Positions 35,638-46,492 of a stretch of 51,003 nt of DNA are shown here, piece by piece; position 1 is the stretch's first letter, and the number at the start of each line of letters is the position of its first letter. Origin of the DNA: Bacteroidales bacterium (GTDB taxonomy: Bacteria > Bacteroidota > Bacteroidia > Bacteroidales > UBA10428). Below the pieces are notes generated by a model. The model was not told the origin of the DNA. It did not search any database and was given only the letters and a program-made list of their open reading frames with translations. The position numbers and the translations under genes are program-made. The DNA lies in the NCBI GenBank assembly GCA_016931575.1, contig JAFGEO010000138.1, positions 1-51,003 of the forward strand. The letters run 5' to 3'.

Positions 35638-36618
35638 TTACCTGCCCTGCCCTACCAGGACTTTTCGCCGGAATATCCCCTGATCATTGTGAATCAGGAT
35701 GATGTAAACCCCTGCCTGCAGGTTCCCCACCTGAAAGGAGCAATCACGGACATCCTTAACTTCACAGATAATGGTGCCTTCCATATCCGTCAGGATAATA
35801 TCCGAAGGATGTCTTAGTCGAAGGTTAAGCTGATCGCTTGCCGGATTAGGATAGATCATTACCTGATCTTCGGAGGCACTTCCCTGGGTAAGCTGCAGGT
35901 TTGGACCAGGAACACAATCCCCGGCACGGATCATTGTTTCCGGGATTTCTTCCCAGGCCCAGTCAATCACTGTCATGCTATCCAGACCTTCCAGGGTCCT
36001 TACCCGGATCCACCCATAGTGCAGCGCCTCCCCGATATAAAAACGAATCCCAATGAATCCTTCATCCCCGAAGTTCCCAATAAACCCCGAATAGCTAAGG
36101 GTAAAAAGCTGGTTGGTCACTGTTAAGGTATAGGACATGGCCAACAGTGCCTTGAAATCAAGACTACTGGCATAATTCCAACTACCTGAATCCGGAGCGA
36201 TGGAGAATCCGCTGTCCAGATTTCTTACAACAGGTGCCTGATACTGATAGGTAACCTCCCCATTGTAGGTTGACGAGCGGAGTGTTGATATACTTGTGAT
36301 CCAACTGTTCCTGTATGCGTCGGTCCGGATATGCTGAATAGCCGCAAACCTGCTGATATACCTAAAGTGGAAAGAATTATACGTCGACGTGTTCTGAGTG
36401 CTTCCTACAATGAAGGCAAAATCGTTTTGCTGATCCGCATTCAGATCCAGCTCCACATATCCGCTGTCCAGATCGATCCCTATCTCCCGGATCCCCGAAT
36501 AATTTACCTGTGCCTCCGATTCTGCTGACAGGACAAGCAAAGCTCCTGCTGCAGATGAATAAGCCGCTAATCTGCCTGCCAATCGCAGGGGTAAGCTTCC
36601 TTTTACTCTCTCTGCCAT
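35638..36618 (-). CDS. T9SS-exported protein, tandem paralogue 1
   Basis: 326 residues. The N-terminus GRLAAYSSAAGALLVLSAESEAQ is an unusual but shared signal segment. It then has the shared beta-domain with an EF-hand-like Asp motif (DLNADQQND), the conserved HYGWIRV segment with DWAWEE, and a T9SS type A C-terminal domain (YPNPASDQLNLRL to end). It lacks the Ig-like domain present in the two other copies. Extracellular structural or adhesive role likely. It follows paralogue 2 by 18 bp on the same strand. Confidence 0.85.
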   Translation of the reverse strand: MAERVKGSLPLRLAGRLAAYSSAAGALLVLSAESEAQVNYSGIREIGIDLDSGYVELDLNADQQNDFAFIVGSTQNTSTYNSFHFRYISRFAAIQHIRTDAYRNSWITSISTLRSSTYNGEVTYQYQAPVVRNLDSGFSIAPDSGSWNYASSLDFKALLAMSYTLTVTNQLFTLSYSGFIGNFGDEGFIGIRFYIGEALHYGWIRVRTLEGLDSMTVIDWAWEEIPETMIRAGDCVPGPNLQLTQGSASEDQVMIYPNPASDQLNLRLRHPSDIILTDMEGTIICEVKDVRDCSFQVGNLQAGVYIILIHNDQGIFRRKVLVGQGR

Positions 36619-36636
36619 AGTACTCTTCCGTTTTCC

Positions 36637-37896
36637 TTATTCATGCACAATCAGAGTCCTTTGTTTAACCCACCGGCTATTTTTTATCATTATCACATAC
36701 GCACCAGGTTGAATACCAGAGATATCCAACCCGGCCGACAGGACATTTCGTTCCTTCATGAGTTCGCGCCCATTCATATCTGTGAGCAGGATATCCGATG
36801 CCTCCTCAAGTTCAACCCTGACAAACTCACTTGCCGGATTCGGGAAGATCCTCAGTTCATCGCCCCGCTGGTTATCAAGAGCTACCAGGGCATCAACATA
36901 CACCCAGCTCACACCGGCCTCATCATTGGGTGCACCAAACACATCCTCAACAGCAGCCTGATGAAGACTAAGCTCAACATCGCCAAAACTCTCAGAGATG
37001 ATATCAACAGTATACACCAGCCCCTCGGTTACCACTCTTAAATTGGATGCAGCCCCGTTTGATACACTGAAATCCCCAAGTTCAAGCCCTTCAGCAGGCT
37101 CATCAAATTTGACAATGAGCGTGGTTTTGGGATGGGGTGTGGTTTCCTCAGTCCCCAGGAAGCTCACGACAGGTCCGGCCAGATCACCACCTTCCCCTGC
37201 CAGTATCGGAACATCAGGAACAGATTCATAGGCCCAGTCCAGTACCTTAAAAGGAGTAACATGATCGCCCAGACTCACCCTGATCCAACCATAATGCAGC
37301 TCCCCACCAAAATAGAATCTCACACCCAGGAACTGCGTCTTCCCCAGAAAGCTTCCGGCCCTGGCATCCATATACATCCAATGGGAGGCGCTATCATACA
37401 TTGAAGCACTCTGTGCGAGTCCTAATATGCCATAAGCACTCGCAACTCTTGCTTGTGCCCAGTTAGATGCCGAGGATCCAATGGCAGCTTCTTCTTCCAG
37501 GTTTGAAGCAACCGGTATTGCCATCGTATTCGAGATAAGCTGGGAAAAGGTAGAATAGAAAATGGATATCGCCCCTGCCTTATACATCCAACTGTTATAA
37601 ACATTACTTCTCGGATTTAATATAAAAGCATACATCTGATCCATCCTTCTGAAGTAGCTTCCAGAGCTATACGTAGAATTTTCTCCGGCAAAGAAGAATT
37701 CAAAATCAATTACGCCATCGTTATTCATATCCACTTCCTGATGCGATTCAGGCATGTAGAAATCAAGATTTTGCAAGCCGGAATACACCACCTGTCCATA
37801 TGCCGAACCACCAACTAGTGCCAAAGCACCGGCAGAAAGAGAATATCCTGTCAATCGGGTGATCAGGCGGGGTTCGAAGGATTTATTTTTTTCCAT
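36637..37896 (-). CDS. T9SS-exported protein with Ig-like domain, tandem paralogue 2
   Basis: 419 residues. Signal segment GYSLSAGALALVGGSAYGQ, acidic Ca-binding-like loop DMNNDGVID (56-64), HYGWIRV (201-207) with DWAYES, a bacterial Ig-like domain at about 241-334 (GPVVSFLGTE, LIVKFDEPAEG, LGDFSVSNGAASN), and the T9SS domain from 349 (FPNPASEF). The Ig-like domain corresponds to the cadherin-like/Big type in which 'sorting' of strands carries the motif SNG. Secreted to the cell surface. Its 3' neighbour is paralogue 1, 18 bp away. Its promoter must lie in 37897-38058. Confidence 0.87.
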   Translation of the reverse strand: MEKNKSFEPRLITRLTGYSLSAGALALVGGSAYGQVVYSGLQNLDFYMPESHQEVDMNNDGVIDFEFFFAGENSTYSSGSYFRRMDQMYAFILNPRSNVYNSWMYKAGAISIFYSTFSQLISNTMAIPVASNLEEEAAIGSSASNWAQARVASAYGILGLAQSASMYDSASHWMYMDARAGSFLGKTQFLGVRFYFGGELHYGWIRVSLGDHVTPFKVLDWAYESVPDVPILAGEGGDLAGPVVSFLGTEETTPHPKTTLIVKFDEPAEGLELGDFSVSNGAASNLRVVTEGLVYTVDIISESFGDVELSLHQAAVEDVFGAPNDEAGVSWVYVDALVALDNQRGDELRIFPNPASEFVRVELEEASDILLTDMNGRELMKERNVLSAGLDISGIQPGAYVIMIKNSRWVKQRTLIVHE

Positions 37897-38058
37897 AATC
37901 CAGGAGATTAGTTCCAGTAATAAATCTATCGTAAAGTAAGCTTAAAACAAAATATTTGAAGGTAAAACAGCAGGTGAAACAAAAGACGTCTTTTCAAACC
38001 ATTCCAGGAAGATGTGGAAAGTCTGGTGAGATTTTGAATATTTGCCCTATAAATTTCC

Positions 38059-38093
38059 AAAAAAAAAGCCCTGATCTCTCAGGGCTTTTTTTT
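38059..38093 (-). terminator. Intrinsic terminator of paralogue 3 (bidirectional shape)
   Basis: GCCCTGA and TCAGGGC pair around four nt, flanked by about nine A on one side and eight T on the other. It immediately follows the stop of the gene ending at 38092 on the minus strand; the T run there is the A tract seen on the plus strand. Confidence 0.9.
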
Positions 38094-39339
38094 ATTCTAT
38101 TACCACACGCCGGTGGAGTACTCCATCATCGTTTTTGATTTGGACGAGGTACACCCCGGGTGAAAAATCGCTTACATTAATGTTGTGGCTGGTCACCCTT
38201 TCCTGCTGGTAAACCACAGAGCCATTCATGCTGATGAGGCTTACATCGGCCACACCGGCTAATTCAATGAACAGTTCATTATCAACAGGATTCGGATAAA
38301 TTGATATGCCTTCACCGGTATTCATATCCAGGCTAAGGTTGTAATATGTCCAGCTAATACTTGCAGCAGTTTCACTGGGATTGCCATACAGGTCAACAGC
38401 ATCACCTGCACCAACCGAAACTGTAACAACACCATAGCTGTTGCATTGGACAGAAACCTCATATTCGGAAGCAGATACCTGATTGACACCAACCGCAGTA
38501 CCATTAGTGACAGTGATATCACCACTTTGAAGTGCAGCGATATCTTCATCTGCATTTATTGTAATTGTCACGAGTTCACTGGAAGAAGAAGCTCCGACTC
38601 CGCTAAGGCTCAGAGATGGTCCGGTATTATCGCTGCCATCGCCGGTCAGGATGCCTGTATTGGCTGTAGATTCATAAGCCCAATCAATGATGTTCAGCCA
38701 GCTGCCATCACCGGCCATAGCTACCCTTAACCAGCCGTAATGCACGCTGGCACCAATATGAAAGCGGACACCAATGTAGTTGCTCTCGCCGGCAAATTCA
38801 CCCATTCCATAGTATATGAGACCTGAGGATGCTGTATAATACCAGGAATTAAGCCACCTGTAATCCAATACGCCGATGTAGTCAGCAGTTGTCACATTAC
38901 CCCAATAGGTAATGGAGCTGTCAACAGCTACATTCGAGGCCAGCGGTGCAACCATAGGCATATCTAATCCATAGGCAGTGGATTTATAATAGGTATAATA
39001 TTGAACAGACATTACACCGGTTTTGGCTACCCAACTGTTATTGTACCCATCGGTCCTGGGATTCAGTACGACCCCGACATTGAAATTGTAGTATGAGAAT
39101 GATGAGGCAGTACCACTATAAAATCCGGTACTGTACATTTCAAATCCAAAGTCACTGATGCCGTCACCGTCCAGGTCTATCTCTACATAGTCATCAGGAA
39201 GTTCAACCACGACGTTTTGAGGTCCGGAATGTATAACCTGGGCGTTGGCAGATGTTCCGATCAGTGCCAGTGCTGCGGCAGATGCTGCATATCCTGATAA
39301 TCGACGCCCAAGATCTTTGTTGAGTATAGATTTATTCAT
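38092..39339 (-). CDS. T9SS-exported protein with Ig-like domain, tandem paralogue 3
   Basis: 415 residues, same order as paralogue 2: signal segment GYAASAAALALIGTSANAQ, Asp-rich loop DLDGDGISD (55-63), HYGWLRV with DWAYES, Ig-like domain (SSSELVTITINADEDIAAL, SGDITVTNGTAVG) and a T9SS domain (YPNPVDNELFIEL, VVIE end). It ends in a strong terminator. The copies are clearly related but diverged (many substitutions), so the duplication is not recent. Likely surface-exposed, function unknown. Confidence 0.87.
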   Translation of the reverse strand: MNKSILNKDLGRRLSGYAASAAALALIGTSANAQVIHSGPQNVVVELPDDYVEIDLDGDGISDFGFEMYSTGFYSGTASSFSYYNFNVGVVLNPRTDGYNNSWVAKTGVMSVQYYTYYKSTAYGLDMPMVAPLASNVAVDSSITYWGNVTTADYIGVLDYRWLNSWYYTASSGLIYYGMGEFAGESNYIGVRFHIGASVHYGWLRVAMAGDGSWLNIIDWAYESTANTGILTGDGSDNTGPSLSLSGVGASSSSELVTITINADEDIAALQSGDITVTNGTAVGVNQVSASEYEVSVQCNSYGVVTVSVGAGDAVDLYGNPSETAASISWTYYNLSLDMNTGEGISIYPNPVDNELFIELAGVADVSLISMNGSVVYQQERVTSHNINVSDFSPGVYLVQIKNDDGVLHRRVVIE

Positions 39340-39518
39340 AAGCTTATGGTTTAAAATTCGTTTGCAAATAAATATAGCGAATCTTTCTCAGAAATTCCTG
39401 CTTTTTTATCAAAAGAATCATAAAACCAGAAAGATTAATAAAACCTGCAGCCTTCTGATACCGCATAACCAAAGGAACTGACCAGACTTTAAAAAAATAG
39501 AATCGCAGGAAATGGGTA

Positions 39519-40772
39519 CTATTTACGTTTTCCCCCGGGCCTTCCTTTTGGTCTGCCTTTCTGGTTGTCCCGTGAACGGAAGTTCCTGTTTTTATACCTG
39601 AAATTCCTTCCGGTAAGCGGATTCCACACAGGACTTTCCCCCAACTCTTCCGGAACATTCAGTTTAATAACCGAGGATTCGATCAGTTCTTCTATCCGGT
39701 GGAACTTGAACATATCATCCTCATTCACAAGTGTCAGGGCAACCCCTGTTTTGTCGGCACGGGCAGTCCTTCCAACGCGATGCACATAATCCTCTGCATC
39801 CTGTGGGACATCGTAATTTATAATGAGGTTAATATCCTTAATATCAATTCCACGGCTCATCACGTCGGTAGCTACAAGGGTACGAACCTGACGTGCCCGG
39901 AAGCGTGCCAGCACTTCCTCACGTTCCCGTTGTTCCAGGTCGGAAGATATTCCCTCCGCATTTTCACCTTTCCGGTGAAGGGCCCTGACCAGCTCATTCA
40001 CATTCTTTTTTGTAGACGTAAAGATCAGTATGCTGGTATATTCGGATTTATTACCGATAAGATTGCTTATCAGTGGTATTTTCTGTTCATTATGAGCCAG
40101 GTACACTGCCTGAAGCACTCCTTCGGCAGGCTTTGATATGGCGGTACTGATCTCGGCCGGTTCTGTCAGGATGGTCTTGGCCAGGTTCCGGATCTTTGAT
40201 GCCATAGTTGCACTGAACATCAGGGTTTGCCGCTTGGCAGGAACATGTTTCACAATCTTCATAATATCCTCATAGAAGCCGATATCCAGCATGCGATCAG
40301 CTTCGTCCAGGATCAGGTGTTCCAGTTGACTCAGGTTCACATATCCCATATTCAGGTGGGCAATCAATTTACCGGGAGTGGCTACCACAATTTCCGCCCC
40401 TTCTGTCATCACTTTTTTTTCCTGGTCCCAGCTCATTCCGTCTGTTCCGCCATAAATGGCAATTGAACTGACCGGCACAAAATAGGCAAAGCCCTGAACC
40501 TGCTGTTCGATCTGGATAGCCAGTTCACGGGTCGGAACAATGATCAGGGTATTTATCCCTTCAGTCGGGGTTTCACGATCGGCAAGCCGACTGAGTACCG
40601 GCAGCAGGAACGCTGCAGATTTCCCTGTTCCTGTCTGGGCGCAGGCAATTAGGTCTTTCCCCGCTAAAATCTCAGGCATAGCCTTGATCTGGATGGGGGT
40701 TGCTTTCTCGAAGCCCATGTATGACAAGGCTTCCAAAAGTTTTTCCTGCAAACCAAATTCTTCAAATAACAT
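39519..40772 (-). CDS. DEAD-box ATP-dependent RNA helicase (RhlE/DeaD type)
   Basis: 417 residues. Q motif (Phe6 and Gln28 region), Walker A AQTGTGKS (45-52), PTREL, DEAD (156-159), SAT (187-189) and HRVGRTAR in the C-terminal RecA domain are all present. A short basic tail (NRNFRSRDNQKGRPKGRPGGKRK-like, from about 393) may bind RNA. It probably works in ribosome or RNA remodelling, often cold-induced. It is 38 bp downstream of secA on the same strand. The exact paralogue name is not certain. Confidence 0.93.
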   Translation of the reverse strand: MLFEEFGLQEKLLEALSYMGFEKATPIQIKAMPEILAGKDLIACAQTGTGKSAAFLLPVLSRLADRETPTEGINTLIIVPTRELAIQIEQQVQGFAYFVPVSSIAIYGGTDGMSWDQEKKVMTEGAEIVVATPGKLIAHLNMGYVNLSQLEHLILDEADRMLDIGFYEDIMKIVKHVPAKRQTLMFSATMASKIRNLAKTILTEPAEISTAISKPAEGVLQAVYLAHNEQKIPLISNLIGNKSEYTSILIFTSTKKNVNELVRALHRKGENAEGISSDLEQREREEVLARFRARQVRTLVATDVMSRGIDIKDINLIINYDVPQDAEDYVHRVGRTARADKTGVALTLVNEDDMFKFHRIEELIESSVIKLNVPEELGESPVWNPLTGRNFRYKNRNFRSRDNQKGRPKGRPGGKRK

Positions 40773-40810
40773 ATATTCTAATAAAGAAGTAAAATTAAAA
40801 CCGACTCCTG

Positions 40811-43800
40811 TTAATTACCATCTGGCGCGGCATGGCCGTGACAGTTTTTGTACTTTTTGCCACTTCCGCAGGGACAAGGATCATTCCTTCCAACCTTCTT
40901 ATCGACGCGAACCGGCTGGGCCTTTTGTTGTTTTTCGCGGCTTTCTTCGGGTGGTCCCCCACGATCGAATGACGAACCAAACTCGCTCTTGCTGGCTTTC
41001 AGGTTTCCGGCAGCAGACCTCTGCTGTTCCCCCCTCTGCACCTCGCTTGAATCGCGAATGGGTATCTTTCCTTTCATCAGGATACTGATTACCTCACGGT
41101 TGATCTTGTCGATCATCGTCTGAAAGAGTTCAAAAGATTCAAACTTATAGATCAACAGCGGGTCTTTTTGCTCATAGGTTGCATTCTGAACCGATTGCTT
41201 CAGGTCGTCAAGTTCACGCAGGTGTTCCTTCCAGTTCTCATCAATAGTGATCAACGAAAGTGTCTTCTCATAGGAGCGGATCAGTTCCCTGCCCTGGGTA
41301 TTGTAATTCTTCTCCAGGTTTGTGACAATATTATAGGTTTTGGTTCCGTCGGTAATTGGAACCAGGATATTATCGTATGCCTTGGACTGGCGTTCGTAGA
41401 CGTCCTTAATGATCGGATAGGCCTGTCCCTTAATGGCTTCCGTCTTTCTGTCGTAGGCTTCCGTCACAGACTTATCAAGCATATCTACCATTTCCGAAGC
41501 ATTTAACTTGATATAATCCTGACTGCTGACGGGATTGTTGATGGAAAGGAGGCGTATGATCTCAAAATTAAATTCATCGTATTCGGTGTTCGAATAATGC
41601 TGTTCCACCAGGCTTTCACAAACATCGTACCTCATGTTGGCCACATCCACCTGGATCCGGTCGCCGTACAAGGCATTTTTACGTTTTGAATAGATCACCT
41701 CGCGCTGTGAGTTCATCACATCATCATACTCCAGGAGGCGCTTCCTGATACCGAAGTTGTTCTCTTCGACTTTCTTCTGTGCGCGCTCGATGGAACGGGT
41801 AATCATGCTATGCTGGATAACTTCTCCCTCTTTAAGCCCCATACGGTCCATCAGGGTAGCAATCCGGTCAGAACCAAAGAGTCGCATCAAATCGTCCTCA
41901 AGGGATACATAAAACTGCGATGATCCTACATCTCCCTGGCGACCGCTACGTCCGCGTAACTGGCGGTCAACGCGACGCGATTCATGCCTTTCCGTACCGA
42001 TGATTGCCAGACCACCGGCGGCCTTAACCTCTTCCGAAAGTTTAATGTCGGTACCCCTACCTGCCATGTTGGTAGCAATGGTAACGGTTCCTGATTTTCC
42101 GGCTTCGGCCACAATATCAGCTTCCCGTTGGTGCAATTTGGCATTCAGCACATTATGCCTGATGCCCTTCATTTTAAGCATCCGGCTCAGCAATTCGGAA
42201 ATTTCGACCGAGGTGGTTCCCACCAGAACGGGTCTCCCCTCACTCACCAGCTTAACAATTTCATCACTTACCGCGTTGTACTTTTCACGCTTGGTCCTGT
42301 ATATCAAGTCTTCACGGTCGTCACGAACCACCGGCCTGTTGGTAGGGATCACAACAACATCAAGCTTGTAGATGTCCCAGAATTCACCCGCCTCTGTTTC
42401 CGCGGTACCAGTCATACCTGCCAGTTTATGGTACATTCTGAAATAATTCTGTAATGTGATGGTGGCATAGGTTTGCGTAGCCGCTTCAACCTTCACATTT
42501 TCCTTCGCCTCGATGGCCTGGTGAAGTCCGTCGGAATACCGGCGGCCTTCCATGATACGACCGGTTTGTTCATCAACAATTTTAACCTTATTGTCCATCA
42601 GAACATATTCCACGTCCTTCTCAAACATGGCATAGGCTTTCAGAAGCTGGTTAACGGTATGAATGCGTTCCGATTTGATGGCATAATCCTGAATGAGCGT
42701 ATCCTTGCGCTTTAGCATCTCCTCTTCAGAAAGGTTCATACGCTCCAGCTCTGCCACTTCGCTCCCGATATCAGGCATCACAAAAAAGTCCGGATCTTCA
42801 GCACTGGTGGTGATTGTCTCAAGTCCTTTATCTGTAAGGTCCACAGAGTTCATCTTTTCATCGATCACAAAGAACAGCTCATCGGTAACCTTGTGCATAT
42901 GCTTGTTGTTCTCCTGCATGTAGAAGTTCTCCGTCTTCAACAGAAGTGCTTTGTTCCCTTCCTCACTCAGAAATTTGATGAGGGCCTTATTTTTTGGCAG
43001 CCCTTTAAATGCCTGCAGAAGTTTAAATCCTCCATCTTCTTTATTGTCTTCTGCGAGGAGCTTTTTAGATTCAGCCAGCAGTTCTGTTACCAGTTTACGC
43101 TGCTGACTGACCAGTTTCTCGACCCGGGGCTTATAATTCTCAAATTCCTGGTTTTCCCCGCGGGGAACAGGACCTGAAATGATCAGGGGTGTTCGGGCAT
43201 CATCAATCAGCACAGAATCCACCTCATCAACGATGGCATAATGGTGTTTGCGCTGCACGAGATCCTGTATGTTGATCGCCATGTTGTCACGCAGGTAATC
43301 AAAACCAAATTCGTTATTGGTTCCAAATGTGATATCTGCCTGGTATGCCTTCCGACGGTCGTTGGAGTTAGGCTGATGCCTGTCAATACAATCTACCGAT
43401 AGTCCGTGGAATTCATACAGCTGACCCATCCATTCCGAGTCACGTTTTGCCAGGTAATCGTTAACCGTAACAATATGGACACCGCGACCAGCAAGGGCAT
43501 TCAGGAATACCGGAAGGGTGGCAACAAGTGTTTTACCCTCACCGGTGGCCATCTCAGCTATCTTTCCCTGGTGGAGAACCACGCCGCCGATCAGCTGCAC
43601 ATCGTAGTGGATCATATCCCAGCTGATCTCATTTCCCCCTGCAAGCCATTTCTTGTAGTACCTGACCCTGTCGCCGTGCATTTCAATGCTGGGACGGATG
43701 GCGGCCAGGTCCCTGTCAAAACCGGTTGCTGTAACTTCCAGGTATTCATTTTCAGTGAACCTGCGTGCGGTATCCTTCACAATGGCAAAGGCCACCGGAA

Positions 43801-44125
43801 GTACTTTATTCAGGATTTCTTCAAGTTTGGTAAGGATGTTTTTTTCCGTTTTATCGATTTCGGTAAAGATCGCCTCTTTCCTGGCCATATCTTCCGTATT
43901 GTCCGCCTCTTCCTTCAGTTCAGCGATCCTGTTCTCCTCCTCCTTTATGTAGTCCCTGATCTGTAATTTAATTTCTTGCGTCTTTGCCCGCAGCTCATCG
44001 TTTGATAACCCACCGAGCTTTGCATACTCAGCTTTTATCTGGTCAACAACAGGCATGATGGCCTTAATGTCGCGATCAGATTTACTGCCTAAAAATTTGC
44101 TTAATATTTTTACGAACGTACTCAT
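40811..44125 (-). CDS. secA: Protein translocase ATPase SecA
   Basis: About 1104 residues from the ATG at 44125; the longer frame to 44152 adds nine residues foreign to the family. It drives proteins through SecYEG with ATP. Walker A (ATGEGKTL), the DEAD-like VDEVDS, the preprotein-binding region, helicase motifs (GRGTDI) and the C-terminal zinc-binding SEC-C motif ([17 protein letters not shown]) are present. It is longer than E. coli SecA (901) because of insertions in the motor domains, as usual in Bacteroidota. A Ser/Gly/Gln-rich linker precedes the zinc motif. Confidence 0.98.
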   Translation of the reverse strand: MSTFVKILSKFLGSKSDRDIKAIMPVVDQIKAEYAKLGGLSNDELRAKTQEIKLQIRDYIKEEENRIAELKEEADNTEDMARKEAIFTEIDKTEKNILTKLEEILNKVLPVAFAIVKDTARRFTENEYLEVTATGFDRDLAAIRPSIEMHGDRVRYYKKWLAGGNEISWDMIHYDVQLIGGVVLHQGKIAEMATGEGKTLVATLPVFLNALAGRGVHIVTVNDYLAKRDSEWMGQLYEFHGLSVDCIDRHQPNSNDRRKAYQADITFGTNNEFGFDYLRDNMAINIQDLVQRKHHYAIVDEVDSVLIDDARTPLIISGPVPRGENQEFENYKPRVEKLVSQQRKLVTELLAESKKLLAEDNKEDGGFKLLQAFKGLPKNKALIKFLSEEGNKALLLKTENFYMQENNKHMHKVTDELFFVIDEKMNSVDLTDKGLETITTSAEDPDFFVMPDIGSEVAELERMNLSEEEMLKRKDTLIQDYAIKSERIHTVNQLLKAYAMFEKDVEYVLMDNKVKIVDEQTGRIMEGRRYSDGLHQAIEAKENVKVEAATQTYATITLQNYFRMYHKLAGMTGTAETEAGEFWDIYKLDVVVIPTNRPVVRDDREDLIYRTKREKYNAVSDEIVKLVSEGRPVLVGTTSVEISELLSRMLKMKGIRHNVLNAKLHQREADIVAEAGKSGTVTIATNMAGRGTDIKLSEEVKAAGGLAIIGTERHESRRVDRQLRGRSGRQGDVGSSQFYVSLEDDLMRLFGSDRIATLMDRMGLKEGEVIQHSMITRSIERAQKKVEENNFGIRKRLLEYDDVMNSQREVIYSKRKNALYGDRIQVDVANMRYDVCESLVEQHYSNTEYDEFNFEIIRLLSINNPVSSQDYIKLNASEMVDMLDKSVTEAYDRKTEAIKGQAYPIIKDVYERQSKAYDNILVPITDGTKTYNIVTNLEKNYNTQGRELIRSYEKTLSLITIDENWKEHLRELDDLKQSVQNATYEQKDPLLIYKFESFELFQTMIDKINREVISILMKGKIPIRDSSEVQRGEQQRSAAGNLKASKSEFGSSFDRGGPPEESREKQQKAQPVRVDKKVGRNDPCPCGSGKKYKNCHGHAAPDGN

Positions 44126-44463
44126 TAGTTGATGATATTTGACGAGGAACAAAATTAATTTAATTTATCGGAAAGCCTAGAAAAAAGACTGACAAGGACA
44201 GGAGTGGAAGGAAAAGTTATGAAGAAGGTGTAAATGCAGCGCTTAGGTTTGTGGGGATCGTTGGATCCGGGGTAGTGAGATCCGGGAATCCGGGACTTCA
44301 GGTTTATTGGTTGATGGGTGCTTTTTGGATGGGTTTATGGTTTATTGGTTGTGTTTAGGCTGATTGCCTTATTGTCTGGAAACCTATTTGCCATTAATGT
44401 CTTTCAAATAACAAAGGGTATGCCCCCGCACACCCTTCGTAACTGTATTTTTTACCGGGAAGC
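44126..44463. other. Intergenic region with degenerate GGATCC/GGTTTATTGG repeats
   Basis: No gene is seen. Bases about 44255-44355 carry low-complexity, loosely repeated words (GATCCG, GGTTTATTGG twice, GATGGG). They resemble degenerate simple repeats seen at 50617-50693 and in the dnaX linker. Confidence 0.4.
44414..44437 (-). terminator. Terminator-like hairpin after the ferritin gene
   Basis: On the minus strand AAGGGT-GTGC and GC-A-T-ACCCTT form a stem with one mismatch around GGGG, followed by TTGTTATTT. It lies 27 bp after the ferritin stop. Confidence 0.55.
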
Positions 44464-44976
44464 TTATTCGCCGGCATCTGCAGCAGCATTGGCAGCGCGA
44501 AGCGTCATAATATCCCTGTCGAAAAGGTACAGGTTTTCTTTACCTAAAAGTCTTAGCTTATCAAGAATTTCACGAACCTGGGCTTCTTCTTCAATCTGCT
44601 CGTTGACAAACCATTGAATCCAGCTTTGAGTGGTAAAATCCCGCTCGTCAATTGCCATTCCAACAATATCATTAATGGACTGCGTGATATATTCCTCATG
44701 TTTCAGTACTTCTTCAAACATCGTATGGATGTCACTATAGTCCTTTGGAGGTGCATTAAACACCGGTACAATAGCGTGACCGCCTTTCTCATTAATGTAA
44801 TGAATGAATTTCAGCATATGCAGGCGTTCCTCTTCAGCCTGGGCATAGAACCATTTGGCAATTCCGCCATATCCATTTGCTTCGGTCCAGGTTGCCATGG
44901 CAAGGTATAAATTGGAGGAATACCCCTCCTTCTCTACCTGCGCATTCAATATATCCTCAATTTTTTTCTTCAGCAT
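44464..44976 (-). CDS. ftnA: Bacterial non-heme ferritin
   Basis: 170 residues, four-helix bundle of the FtnA type that oxidises Fe(II) and stores Fe(III) in a 24-subunit shell. The ferroxidase residues match the E. coli FtnA numbering well: Glu17, Glu50, His53, Glu94, Gln127 and Glu130, with Glu126 and Glu129 also present. It is 52 bp after the icd stop on the same strand, so it may be co-transcribed or have its own promoter (TACCTTTA before the start is close to the -7 consensus). A hairpin follows. Confidence 0.96.
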   Translation of the reverse strand: MLKKKIEDILNAQVEKEGYSSNLYLAMATWTEANGYGGIAKWFYAQAEEERLHMLKFIHYINEKGGHAIVPVFNAPPKDYSDIHTMFEEVLKHEEYITQSINDIVGMAIDERDFTTQSWIQWFVNEQIEEEAQVREILDKLRLLGKENLYLFDRDIMTLRAANAAADAGE

Positions 44977-45028
44977 ATTGTTTCTTTTTAGTTGTTACAA
45001 TTCTGTTTGCTTATAAAGGTAGTGAATT

Positions 45029-46255
45029 CTACATATTGGAGATTATTTCATCTCCGAATTCAGAACATTTCAGGAGTGTGGCCCCATCCATCAGACGTTC
45101 AAAATCGTAGGTTACCCTCTTCTTTAAGATGGCACCCTGAAGACCTTTAACAATAAGGTCGGCAGCTTCCTGCCAGCCCAGGTACTCAAGCATCATAACT
45201 CCCGAAAGGATTACCGAACCAGGGTTCACCTTATCCAGGTTTGCATATTTTGGAGCAGTACCGTGCGTAGCCTCAAAAATAGCGTGGCCAGTAACGTAAT
45301 TTATGTTGGCCCCGGGTGCGATACCGATACCTCCAACGATTGCGGCAAGCGCATCAGAAATGTAGTCGCCGTTCAGGTTCAGGGTAGCAATTACAGAATA
45401 TTCTTTTGGACGTGTCAGGATCTGCTGGAGAAAAGCATCCGCTATGACATCCTTTATCACGATCTTTTTCCCGGAAACCGGATTCGTGAGTGTGCACCAG
45501 GGTCCGCCGTCCAGCTCAACAGCCCCGAACTCCTCCCTTGCCAGTTCATATCCCCAGTCGCGGAAGGCACCCTCGGTAAATTTCATGATGTTCCCTTTAT
45601 GAACAAATGTTACAGAGGGAAGATCGTGCTGAATGGTATAATTGATGGCTGCCCGTATCAGTCGTTGCGTACCCTCCTTTGAAACAGGTTTGATCCCAAT
45701 GGAAGTGCTCTCGGGGAACCGGATCTTCTTAACCTCCATCTCTTTTCTCAGAAAGTCGACAATTTTTTTCGCTTCGGCAGTTCCGTTCATCCATTCGATC
45801 CCGGCATAAATATCTTCTGAATTTTCACGGAAAATAACCATATCCGTTGTGGTTGGATCCTTCACCGGGGAAGGCACTCCTTCGTAATAACGAACGGGAC
45901 GCTGGCACACATACAGGTCAAGAAGTTGGCGGAGAGCAACGTTGAGTGAGCGTATCCCTCCACCGACAGGAGTGGTCAGTGGTCCCTTGATAGCCACAAG
46001 AAATTTATCAATTGTATCCAGGGTTGCCTGGGGCAGCCATTCACCCGACTGATTGTAAGCTTTCTCACCGGCAAAAACCTCCTTCCAGACGATCTTCTTC
46101 TTACCTCCAAAAGCTTTTTCTACTGCGGCATCCAAAACGCGTACTGAAGCAGCCCAGATATCTGGTCCTGTTCCATCTCCTTCAATGAAGGGGATTACCG
46201 GGAAATCAGGTACATTCAAAAATCCATTGCTAATCGTAATTTTTTGACCTTCCAT
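45029..46255 (-). CDS. icd: NADP-dependent isocitrate dehydrogenase
   Basis: About 408 residues from the ATG at 46255 ([11 protein letters not shown]); the longer frame to 46303 adds an unlikely leader. It converts isocitrate to 2-oxoglutarate and CO2 in the TCA cycle. [12 protein letters not shown], the substrate-binding [13 protein letters not shown] (with the Ser phosphorylated in E. coli), and [17 protein letters not shown] are conserved. The length suits the homodimeric NADP enzyme of bacteria. Confidence 0.95.
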   Translation of the reverse strand: MEGQKITISNGFLNVPDFPVIPFIEGDGTGPDIWAASVRVLDAAVEKAFGGKKKIVWKEVFAGEKAYNQSGEWLPQATLDTIDKFLVAIKGPLTTPVGGGIRSLNVALRQLLDLYVCQRPVRYYEGVPSPVKDPTTTDMVIFRENSEDIYAGIEWMNGTAEAKKIVDFLRKEMEVKKIRFPESTSIGIKPVSKEGTQRLIRAAINYTIQHDLPSVTFVHKGNIMKFTEGAFRDWGYELAREEFGAVELDGGPWCTLTNPVSGKKIVIKDVIADAFLQQILTRPKEYSVIATLNLNGDYISDALAAIVGGIGIAPGANINYVTGHAIFEATHGTAPKYANLDKVNPGSVILSGVMMLEYLGWQEAADLIVKGLQGAILKKRVTYDFERLMDGATLLKCSEFGDEIISNM

Positions 46256-46492
46256 AATAGTATTATAATTTATAATGTCCAAACAAATGAAAACAGTGTG
46301 CAAAAATAGGCAAAACCGCCATGAGATACAAACCGACAGCGCTCAGCAATCACTAAACCTAATACAGGGAAATATGATTTCATATATATTGACCATCCCT
46401 GATTCCAAGAACAAACAAAAAAACAGGCAAAATGTTGATATGTGGCTCATCTTAACGTGAAGATTTTCATTCACATCCCGCCAGGGTTACGG

